Below are positions 7,025-13,549 of a stretch of DNA of 18,521 nucleotides, in pieces. The stretch covers positions 65,026-83,546 of the forward strand of contig DGYW01000003.1 of NCBI GenBank assembly GCA_002396805.1. The letters are read 5' to 3'. Position 1 is the first letter of the stretch. Each line of letters starts with the position of its first letter. The notes beneath the pieces were generated by a model that saw only the letters and a list, made by a program, of their open reading frames with translations, was not told where the DNA came from and did not search any database. The stretch comes from Firmicutes bacterium UBA4996. GTDB lineage: Bacteria > Bacillota > Limnochordia > Darwinibacteriales > Darwinibacteriaceae. Position numbers and translations under genes: made by a program.

Positions 7025-8785
7025 GTGAAAAAATGTGTTTTAGCTGTATTGCTCGTTGCTTTATTGGCAATGACTGTATCTGCCGCATTACCGCCAAATC
7101 CCCTTGTGATGGACCCCGCTTTGTTCCAGGAAATCGGTACTAAAGGCGGAGAACTTGTCTTGGGGTTGGGTTCGTCACCCCGTTCGTTCAACTTTTATGG
7201 AGTAGTAGATGGACCTTCTTACACGGTTATTTATAACTTCCTCGATCCTCTGGTGATGGAAAACCCAGCAACCGGTGAGATTATCCCTGGTTTGGCTGAG
7301 AGTTGGACCATTGATGAGACCGGAACGGTAGTTACCTTTACTCTCCGCGACGTCAAGTGGTCTGATGGTACGCCTTTCACCGCCGATGACGTAGTCTTCA
7401 CCCTCGAGCATGTGGTCATGAATCCCAACGCCGAAGGTAACTCTCAAGACCGTTTTACCCTCGGTGGGAAACCGGTAGAATGGAAGAAGATTGACGATCG
7501 CACTGTACAAGCTATTTTACCAGTGCCCTATGGTGCCTTTACTCGGGTACTAAGCCATGCGTTAATTCTACCCAAACACAAATTCGAGTCGTACATTCAC
7601 GCTCTCAACCCAGCAGTGGAAAAGGGCTCCATCAACAAAGCTTGGACCTTAGATACCCCACTGAAAGACGTGGTAGGAACTGGGCCCTTTGTCGTAACTG
7701 AATACATTGTTGATCAAAAAATCGTTTTAGAACCGAATCCATATTCCTGGAAGGTAGACCCTGAAGGTAATCAGTTACCTTATGTAGATCGTCTCGTGTA
7801 TCTCATTGTGCAAGATGCTGAAGTGATGATGGCTAAGTTCAGGGCAGGCGAAATCCATCGCATTACCCCCACTGGCCAAAACTACCCAGGTCTCAAACAA
7901 GATGAGTTGGCAGGACGTCCTTACAAGATTTTAGCCGGTTCGCCTGTTGATCCAACTCCAAGCCCTCCCCATCTAAGCTTTAACTGGGATGTGGCTGATC
8001 CTGAATTACAGGAGCTCTTCCGCAATGACACTTTCCGTCAAGCCATGGAGTATACTGTAGATCGCCATCGCATTATCGAAGATGTTTATAACACTTTGGC
8101 GATTATTCCTGGAGTACCGGTGTTACCAGCTAATACCGCTTTCTACAACCCAGAAATCGAAAACATCATGCGTCCTTACGATCCAGAACAAGCAAAGCAG
8201 ATGCTCGATTCTATTGGTATCGTAGAGAAAAACGGAGTTAGGGTACTACCAAGTGGTCGTCCACTAGAGATCACCTTAACCGCTGCAGCTAACATGCAGG
8301 CCAATAATGATATTGCTGTAATTCTCAAGAGCGAATGGGAAGAACTTGGTATTCAGACCCATCTCCAACTCATTAGTTCTACTTTGGTAGGAGAAAAACG
8401 TCAAGCTGGCGAATTCGAGGCCATGATCGAAGCCTTTGGTAACCAACCTGATCCACAGTTGCGTAAGGCCATTTGGCAACCAGGTCGTCCCCTGTATTAC
8501 TGGCACGGCAGCACCATGGATAAGGAGCAGAATCCCATAATTGGCAACATGGTGGGCTGGGAACTGAGAGTCTTTGAACTCTTCGAACTAGCCGAAGTTG
8601 AGATGGATCCTGTCCAGCGTAAAGCCCTCTATGATGAGTGGCAAGCCATCTTTGCTGAGAAGGTACCGGTGATCTTCATTGCTAAGGGCATGGCCCTCAC
8701 TGCAGTGAGCGACAAGGTAGGTAACGTTTTCCTCAAAGACAACGGACAAATCGTAGGCACCAATTACACGATTTTCATGAAGTAA
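7025..8785 (+). CDS. Extracellular peptide/solute-binding protein, family 5 (DppA/OppA-like)
   Basis: This is the substrate-binding protein of a peptide/nickel-type ABC importer, 586 residues. Residues 1-20 form a signal peptide (Lys2-Lys3, hydrophobic core, VSA cleavage site at 18-20). There is no Cys after the cleavage site, so it is a soluble exported protein and not a lipoprotein. The mature part has the SBP_bac_5 pattern: NPATGEIIPGLAESW (80-94), DVKWSDGTPFTADDVVFTL (108-126), and a later FRQAMEYTVDRHRI segment typical of the second half of the family. Length is a little above the usual 500-550. It is followed by a hairpin and then by two permease genes. Family 5 proteins bind di- and oligopeptides, nickel, and some cell-wall peptides or sugars. 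The ligand cannot be read from the sequence. Confidence 0.92.
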   Translation: MKKCVLAVLLVALLAMTVSAALPPNPLVMDPALFQEIGTKGGELVLGLGSSPRSFNFYGVVDGPSYTVIYNFLDPLVMENPATGEIIPGLAESWTIDETGTVVTFTLRDVKWSDGTPFTADDVVFTLEHVVMNPNAEGNSQDRFTLGGKPVEWKKIDDRTVQAILPVPYGAFTRVLSHALILPKHKFESYIHALNPAVEKGSINKAWTLDTPLKDVVGTGPFVVTEYIVDQKIVLEPNPYSWKVDPEGNQLPYVDRLVYLIVQDAEVMMAKFRAGEIHRITPTGQNYPGLKQDELAGRPYKILAGSPVDPTPSPPHLSFNWDVADPELQELFRNDTFRQAMEYTVDRHRIIEDVYNTLAIIPGVPVLPANTAFYNPEIENIMRPYDPEQAKQMLDSIGIVEKNGVRVLPSGRPLEITLTAAANMQANNDIAVILKSEWEELGIQTHLQLISSTLVGEKRQAGEFEAMIEAFGNQPDPQLRKAIWQPGRPLYYWHGSTMDKEQNPIIGNMVGWELRVFELFELAEVEMDPVQRKALYDEWQAIFAEKVPVIFIAKGMALTAVSDKVGNVFLKDNGQIVGTNYTIFMK

Positions 8786-8795
8786 GTGTTAGGCG

Positions 8796-8824
8796 CTGAA
8801 GGTGCCCCAGAAGGGCACCTTCAG
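8796..8824 (+). other. Perfect intergenic hairpin between binding protein and permease genes
   Basis: CTGAAGGTGCCC (8796-8807) and GGGCACCTTCAG (8813-8824) form a perfect 12-bp stem with a five-base CAGAA loop. There is no T-run, so it is not a standard terminator. A second GGCACCTT follows at 8824-8831 and could pair with the same left arm. The position suggests an mRNA-stabilising 3' end that keeps the binding-protein message more abundant than the permease part, as known for malE-malF type operons. That role is inferred. Confidence 0.75.
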
Positions 8825-8847
8825 GCACCTTAGGGAAGGATGAGTCT

Positions 8848-9819
8848 ATGTTTCGTTACATCGTGCGACGCAGTCTCATGATGATTCCCATGATGGTGCT
8901 AATCTCCATTCTCTGTTTTGTGGTGATTAAACTCCAGCCTGGGGATTTTACTACTCAGTTCTTACACGACCCCCGTATTAGCCCTGAAATGGTGGCTCAA
9001 ATTCGAACCCGCCTTGGTTTAGATCAACCTGCCCATATTCAGTATTTGACGTGGGTTAAAGGGATCGTGACTAAGGGGGACTTTGGGTATTCTTTTGCTT
9101 ATAAAAGGCCTGTACATGAATTAATTTGGGAACGGATGGCCTGGACTGTGGGGGTTGCTGCGATTACCATCGTTTTTACTTGGGTTGTGGCTATTCCCAT
9201 CGGAATATATTCAGCTACCCATAAGTATTCATTCCTGGACTATTTCCTCACCTTTATTGGATTTATCGGGGTGAGTATTCCTAGTTTCTTTCTAGCGTTA
9301 GTCCTCATGTATGTTTATCTAAGTCTAGGAGGGACCGCGGTCGGTGGTTTGTTTTCACAACAGTATATTGGGGCGCCCTGGAGCCTGGGCAAATTTGTGG
9401 ATTTACTGCGCCATCTTTGGATTCCTATAATTGCCATTGGCTTAGGGGGTACAGCCAGCCTCATTCGCCTCATGCGGGCAAATCTATTAGATGTCTTAGG
9501 CACACAGTATGTGACTACAGCCAGGGCTAAGGGTTTAGCGGAGCGGACCGTCATTTATAAGCATGCAGTCCGTAATGCCATTAATCCCCTAATCTCAATT
9601 TTCGGAATGCAGTTGCCGTCCTTAATTAGTGGTACCATTATCGCCTCCATTGTGCTAAACTTACCTACTATGGGACCATTTTTCTATGACGCCTTGTTAA
9701 ATAGTGATCAATACCTGGTCATGACCTTCTTGATGCTATCGGCCTTTCTGATGCTTGTTGGTAATCTATTGGCTGATATTATGCTCGCGTGGTCTGATCC
9801 GAGAATTAGGTATGAGTGA
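8848..9819 (+). CDS. ABC transporter permease, DppB/OppB type
   Basis: This 323-residue integral membrane subunit forms one half of the transport channel. It has the N-terminal hallmark MFRYIVRRSLMMIPMMVLIS with the first helix, a periplasmic segment with RLGLDQPAHIQYLTWV, and about five further helices. The cytoplasmic EAA loop that docks the ATPase is seen at about 221-250 (YVTTARAKGLAERTVIYKHA followed by VRNAINPL). Length is normal for DppB. The start ATG has AAGGA seven bases upstream. The stop overlaps the possible GTG of the next permease, so the two are translated together. It works with the binding protein before it and the permease after it. Substrate is unknown beyond the peptide-type family. 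Confidence 0.93.
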   Translation: MFRYIVRRSLMMIPMMVLISILCFVVIKLQPGDFTTQFLHDPRISPEMVAQIRTRLGLDQPAHIQYLTWVKGIVTKGDFGYSFAYKRPVHELIWERMAWTVGVAAITIVFTWVVAIPIGIYSATHKYSFLDYFLTFIGFIGVSIPSFFLALVLMYVYLSLGGTAVGGLFSQQYIGAPWSLGKFVDLLRHLWIPIIAIGLGGTASLIRLMRANLLDVLGTQYVTTARAKGLAERTVIYKHAVRNAINPLISIFGMQLPSLISGTIIASIVLNLPTMGPFFYDALLNSDQYLVMTFLMLSAFLMLVGNLLADIMLAWSDPRIRYE

Positions 9820-9824
9820 GGAGG
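9819..9824 (+). promoter_or_regulatory. Ribosome binding site that fixes the DppC-type start at 9831
   Basis: AGGAGG is followed six bases later by ATG at 9831. An in-frame GTG at 9816 overlaps the upstream TGA but has no site of its own and would put the Shine-Dalgarno sequence inside the coding region, so ATG 9831 is preferred. Confidence 0.75.
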
Positions 9825-9830
9825 GGGAAG

Positions 9831-10982
9831 ATGAGCAAGAAAGAGACTGTATTTCAGTTCCATCAAGACGATGGAAACATAGTGGTTCAAGAAACAACTT
9901 GGCAACCCCTTAGCCAAACTCAGTTAATGTGGCGACAGTTTCGGAAACATCGTCTTGGGGTGATTGGAGCCTGGGTCTTAGGCTTTATTTATCTCATGGT
10001 GATTTTGGCACCTTTTTTGGCGCCGTCCGATTATATGTTACAGCGTCGCAACTATGTTAATCATCCTCCCACCAAGATCCGCTTTGTGGACGAGGAAGGT
10101 GTGTTTTCTTGGCGGCCTTTCGTTTATGGTACTAAGCGAACCAGAGACCCCATTACTCTAGCCGTTTCATGGGACATTGATACAACAAAGAAGTATCCCC
10201 TGTATTTCTTGGTGCGCGGTAATCCCTATAAGCTTCTGGGCATGAATAGCGATCTCCATCTCTTGGGAGTGGATCAAGATTCCGGAGGGCAGTTTTTTCT
10301 CTTCGGGACTGATCGTTTTGGACGGGACCTCTTTGCCCGCACCCTATATGGAGGAAGGGTGACCTTAAGTGTAGGTGTCTTTGGGATTGTGGTTAGCTTT
10401 TTTATTGGGATTTTTATGGGAGGCATTTCAGGTTATTATGGTGGGGTTGTGGATAACCTCATTCAACGCTTGATTGAACTGCTTAGATCGTTCCCACGCA
10501 TCCCGCTATGGTTGGCCCTCTCCATGATTTTGCCGCCTACATGGTCTTCTGTGAAGGTTTATTTTGGGGTAGTGACCATCCTGGCCTTCTTAGACTGGAC
10601 TGGTCTGGCTCGGGTGGTGCGGGGGCAGTTCTTACACCTCCGATCTAAGGAGTTTGTAGAAGGGGCCCTCGCTCTAGGAGTATCTGATTCAGGTATCATT
10701 TTTCGGCATATCTTGCCCAATATTATGAGCTACTTGATCGTTACTGCTACACTCTCTTTTCCGGGCATGATTATTGGTGAAAGCTCTATTAGCTTTTTAG
10801 GATTAGGAATCAAAGAGCCCATGACGAGTTGGGGTTTGCTCTTGAAAGATGCCCAGAGTATGGACGTACTGCTCATGCAACCTTGGCTCATGATCCCGGG
10901 GATTTTTATTATCGTAAGTGTCTTGGCATTTAACTTTATGGGCGATGCCCTCAGAGATGCTTTTGACCCCTATAGTAATTAA
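9831..10982 (+). CDS. ABC transporter permease, DppC/OppC type with enlarged first periplasmic loop
   Basis: This is the second channel subunit of the peptide-type importer, 383 residues from ATG 9831. A cytoplasmic N-terminal tail and WRQFRKHRLGVIGAWVLGF (OppC_N) lead into helix 1. About 95 residues then separate helix 1 from FGTDRFGRDLFARTLYGG (from 158), which is the conserved family signature. This stretch is clearly longer than in short DppC proteins and is predicted outside the membrane. The EAA loop for the ATPase lies at about 260-300 (ARVVRGQFLHLRSKEFVEGA, then LALGVSDSGIIFRHILPN). About five helices follow the signature. The stop is nine bases before the DAP dehydrogenase ATG. No DppD/DppF ATPase genes follow, so the nucleotide-binding subunits must be encoded elsewhere. 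Confidence 0.92.
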   Translation: MSKKETVFQFHQDDGNIVVQETTWQPLSQTQLMWRQFRKHRLGVIGAWVLGFIYLMVILAPFLAPSDYMLQRRNYVNHPPTKIRFVDEEGVFSWRPFVYGTKRTRDPITLAVSWDIDTTKKYPLYFLVRGNPYKLLGMNSDLHLLGVDQDSGGQFFLFGTDRFGRDLFARTLYGGRVTLSVGVFGIVVSFFIGIFMGGISGYYGGVVDNLIQRLIELLRSFPRIPLWLALSMILPPTWSSVKVYFGVVTILAFLDWTGLARVVRGQFLHLRSKEFVEGALALGVSDSGIIFRHILPNIMSYLIVTATLSFPGMIIGESSISFLGLGIKEPMTSWGLLLKDAQSMDVLLMQPWLMIPGIFIIVSVLAFNFMGDALRDAFDPYSN

Positions 10983-10991
10983 GGTGATGAT

Positions 10992-11906
10992 ATGGCAGAT
11001 AAAAAACTGAGAATAGCCATTCAAGGCTACGGAAACATTGGTCGCTATGCGCTACAAGCGGTGCAAGCGGCTCCAGATTTAGAGTTAGTGGGAGTGGTGC
11101 GTCGCACCACTTCCTTGCGCGGTGAATTACCAGTTGAACTGAGATCCGTTGCGGTGGTTGACCAGATGGAGCAGCTTGGTAAGGTCGACGTTGCTCTTTT
11201 GTGTACGCCCTCGCGGAGCGTTCCCCAGTTAGCCCAGGAAATCTTAGCTTTGGGAATTAATACGGTGGATAGTTTTGACATTCATGGTGATCCGCTGTTA
11301 GAACACCGAGCCAATTTACGCAGTGTCGCGCAAAGCCAGGGCAGAGTGGCCGTGGTCGCGGCAGGTTGGGACCCTGGAACTGACTCCATGGTGCGGGCTT
11401 TAATGGAGCTTATGACACCACAGGGTTTGACCTTTACGAATTTCGGACCTGGTATGAGCATGGGTCACTCGGTGGCTGTGAAGGCCTTGCCAGGTGTTGA
11501 GGATGCTCTTTCGCTTACCATCCCTAAGGGATCCGGTTTACACCGTCGTTTAGTCTATGTACAATTGGCACCTGGGGTGGAGTTAGCAGAGGTGGAGCAA
11601 TCCATCAAAGCGGATCCCTATTTCATCAGAGATGAAACCCATGTTTACCAGGTCGAATCGGTACACAACCTCCAAGATGTGGGCCACGGCGTGCTCTTAG
11701 AACGGCGAGGTGTTTCTGGTCAAACGGCCAATCAAAGTTTGCGCTGGGAAATGCGGATTAACAATCCTGCTTTGACGGCACAAATTATGGTATCCGCGGC
11801 CCGAGCGAGTGTAAAACAACAGCCTGGAGCTTACACGCTCTTAGAAATTCCGCTAGTAGATTATTTTTCCGGAGATTCTGATGAATTGATTCGCCGATTA
11901 GTTTAA
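10992..11906 (+). CDS. ddh: meso-Diaminopimelate D-dehydrogenase (EC 1.4.1.16)
   Basis: This cytoplasmic NADPH-dependent enzyme interconverts L-tetrahydrodipicolinate plus ammonia and meso-DAP, giving a one-step route to the peptidoglycan cross-linking amino acid and lysine precursor. At 304 residues it is close to the known enzymes. The N-terminal Rossmann domain has QGYGNIG (11-17) and VVRRT (35-39), whose Arg pair should bind the NADPH phosphate. Substrate-site motifs are DSFDIH (93-98), AGWDPGTDSM (124-133) and FGPGMSMGHSVAVKA (151-165), then TIPKGSGLHRRLVYV (176-190). All are typical of the family. AAGGTGA overlaps the permease stop and serves as the ribosome binding site, so it is the last gene of the transporter operon. 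This links the importer either to DAP supply or to use of DAP-containing peptides. A strong hairpin terminator follows. Confidence 0.92.
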   Translation: MADKKLRIAIQGYGNIGRYALQAVQAAPDLELVGVVRRTTSLRGELPVELRSVAVVDQMEQLGKVDVALLCTPSRSVPQLAQEILALGINTVDSFDIHGDPLLEHRANLRSVAQSQGRVAVVAAGWDPGTDSMVRALMELMTPQGLTFTNFGPGMSMGHSVAVKALPGVEDALSLTIPKGSGLHRRLVYVQLAPGVELAEVEQSIKADPYFIRDETHVYQVESVHNLQDVGHGVLLERRGVSGQTANQSLRWEMRINNPALTAQIMVSAARASVKQQPGAYTLLEIPLVDYFSGDSDELIRRLV

Positions 11907-11916
11907 CAAATTGCGG

Positions 11917-11983
11917 AACACAGAAGAACCTTGGGACCTTTTTGCGAAAAAGCCCCTAAAGGTTCTTTTTGCTTTGTGTTTTT
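11917..11983 (+). terminator. Compound hairpin terminator after ddh
   Basis: AAGAACCTT (11924-11932) pairs with AAGGTTCTT (11959-11967). Inside it GGG pairs with CCC, and CTTTTT/AAAAAG closes a GCG loop, giving a long rod with small internal loops. Outside it AACACA (11917-11922) can pair with TGTGTT (11975-11980). T-rich tails follow both stems. It separates the transporter-ddh operon from the transhydrogenase operon. Confidence 0.75.
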
Positions 11984-12006
11984 GTTCACAATATGTTAAT
12001 TTCTCG

Positions 12007-12036
12007 TTGCCAACACAAGGAATTTCGTAATATTAT
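12007..12036 (+). promoter_or_regulatory. Probable sigma-A promoter of the pnt operon
   Basis: TTGCCA (12007-12012) and TATTAT (12031-12036) each match five of six consensus bases and are 18 bp apart. They lie in the only gap between the ddh terminator and pntAA, 41 bases before the start codon. The short leader holds just the GGAGG site (12066-12070) and shows no riboswitch-like structure. Confidence 0.5.
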
Positions 12037-12077
12037 GAGAATGTAGGAAGTACAACTAAACGGATGGAGGACGATCT

Positions 12078-13262
12078 ATGAAATATGCTGGTTTAACCAT
12101 TGGAGTTCCTAAAGAGATTCTAGCCGGCGAACGTCGTGTGGCCGCAACACCAGAGACAGTGGCCTTATTTGTGAAGGGTGGAGCCAAGGTTCTAGTGGAA
12201 AGCGGTGCTGGTTTAGGCGCGTTCTTTTCTGATGAATCCTACGCTGAAGCGGGTGGTACCATCTACACTGACGTGAGCGCCCTCTACCAAGATGCTCAGA
12301 TTATTCTTAAGGTTAAAGAACCGCAATGGCATGAAAAACTGCAGATTCACGAGACACAATTGTTACGGGATGGTCAAACGTTGATCACTTTCTTGCACCC
12401 CGCTTCTCCCGGTAATCATAGTATGGTGCAAGACCTTGCCAAAGGTGGGGTAACCTCCCTCACTTTAGACTCCATTCCCCGGATTTCTCGGGCCCAAACT
12501 ATGGATGCCCTAACTTCCATGAGTACTGTAGCCGGATATAAGGCCGTAATTATGGCTGCCAATCGCATTCCTAAATTCTTGCCCCTCATGGGCACCGCTG
12601 TGGGCATGATTCAACCGGCCCAAGTGTTAGTAGTTGGTGTGGGCGTTGCGGGCCTGCAGGCCCTGGCCACGGCTAAGCGACTTGGTGCAGTTGTTTACGC
12701 CGCGGATATTCGCCCAGATGCTCAAGAACAAGCAAAAAGCTTAGGTACCCGGGTTGTGGATTTAGGGATTCCCCAGGAATTGGCCATTGGTGAAGGTGGT
12801 TACGCTAAGCACCTGAGCACTGAATGGTTGGAGCACGAACGTCAAGTCTTGGCAGAAGTTGTGTCCCAATCGGATATAGTGATTCTTTCGGCTCTAGTGC
12901 CTGGTAAGGAAGCACCCATTTTGATTACTGAGGAAATGGTCAGATCCATGAAACCAGGTTCCATGATCGTGGACATTTCTATTGACCAGGGTGGTAACTG
13001 TGCCTTGACTGAGGGTGGAGCAGTGAGAGAGCACTATGGAGTTATTGTGGATGGAACCAAGAATATTCCTGGCACAATGCCCACTAGCTCCACTGCCATG
13101 TTCTCCAAGAATGTCTTTAACTTTGTGGAAAACCTCGTCCAGAATGGGCAAGTTGTGTTGAACCTAGATGATGAGATCATTCGGGAAACTCTGGTTACTA
13201 GAGGTGGCGAAATTGTGCATGCAGGTACCTTAGAATCTATGCGTTCGAGGGGAGAGATTTAA
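12078..13262 (+). CDS. pntAA: NAD(P) transhydrogenase alpha subunit part 1 (domain I, NAD(H)-binding)
   Basis: This is the soluble NAD(H)-binding domain I of the proton-translocating transhydrogenase, which moves hydride between NADH and NADP+ at the cost of proton-motive force. At 394 residues it is the split form, without membrane helices. It starts with TIGVPKEILAGERRVAATP (7-25). The RAQTMDA loop (Arg138, Gln140, Asp143), which reaches into the hydride-transfer site, is intact. The Rossmann motif VGVGVAGLQA is at 186-195, and Asp210 in ADIRPD binds the NAD ribose. DQGGNCALTEGG (303-314) and DGTKNIPGTMPTSST (325-339) are typical of the family. Alanine dehydrogenase is related, but the following pntAB and pntB genes settle the call. 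GGAGG stands seven bases before ATG, and its TAA overlaps the pntAB ATG by one base. Confidence 0.95.
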   Translation: MKYAGLTIGVPKEILAGERRVAATPETVALFVKGGAKVLVESGAGLGAFFSDESYAEAGGTIYTDVSALYQDAQIILKVKEPQWHEKLQIHETQLLRDGQTLITFLHPASPGNHSMVQDLAKGGVTSLTLDSIPRISRAQTMDALTSMSTVAGYKAVIMAANRIPKFLPLMGTAVGMIQPAQVLVVGVGVAGLQALATAKRLGAVVYAADIRPDAQEQAKSLGTRVVDLGIPQELAIGEGGYAKHLSTEWLEHERQVLAEVVSQSDIVILSALVPGKEAPILITEEMVRSMKPGSMIVDISIDQGGNCALTEGGAVREHYGVIVDGTKNIPGTMPTSSTAMFSKNVFNFVENLVQNGQVVLNLDDEIIRETLVTRGGEIVHAGTLESMRSRGEI

Positions 13263-13549
13263 TGAAAGAGCTGTATTTACTCATAGCCTTTGTAGCCGCT
13301 GGTTTGCTCGGCTACAAGTTAATTAACGAAGTGCCAAGTTTACTTCACACCCCGCTTATGTCGGGAATGAATGCCCTATCGGGAATTACTGTGGTTGGAG
13401 CCCTGGTGACCACCGCCGTATCCCTTACAACCGGAAGTAAAGTGGTGGGGTTTGTGGCTATTGTACTGGCCATGATTAACGTAGTGGCTGGTTTTTTGGT
13501 CACTCACCGTATGTTGAAGATGTTTAGAAGTGAAGGGGGGAGGTCTTAG
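13262..13549 (+). CDS. pntAB: NAD(P) transhydrogenase alpha subunit part 2 (membrane, 3 helices)
   Basis: This small 95-residue membrane protein corresponds to the first part of domain II. It has three predicted helices (about 3-22, 40-59 and 61-81) and the family hallmark VPSLLHTPLMSGMNALSGI at 25-43. His29 in this segment is at a conserved position near the membrane face. Together with the helices of PntB it builds the proton path. Its start overlaps the pntAA stop by one base, and its TAG directly abuts the pntB ATG, with the pntB ribosome binding site (GGGGGGAGG) inside its last codons, so the three subunits are coupled. A split PntA is usual in many bacteria outside the enteric group. 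Confidence 0.93.
   Translation: MKELYLLIAFVAAGLLGYKLINEVPSLLHTPLMSGMNALSGITVVGALVTTAVSLTTGSKVVGFVAIVLAMINVVAGFLVTHRMLKMFRSEGGRS

Noticed and set aside
8796..8831. The hairpin after the binding-protein gene as a rho-independent terminator.
   Set aside because: It has no T-run, and the next operon gene with its ribosome site starts 17 bases after the repeat.
11907..12077. A small gene or riboswitch between ddh and pntAA.
   Set aside because: The gap is accounted for by the terminator, the promoter and the pntAA ribosome binding site, with no extra open frame or conserved RNA structure visible.
12078..13262. Alanine dehydrogenase as the identity of the first pnt gene.
   Set aside because: The protein carries the RAQTMDA loop of domain I and is followed by clear pntAB and pntB genes with translational coupling.
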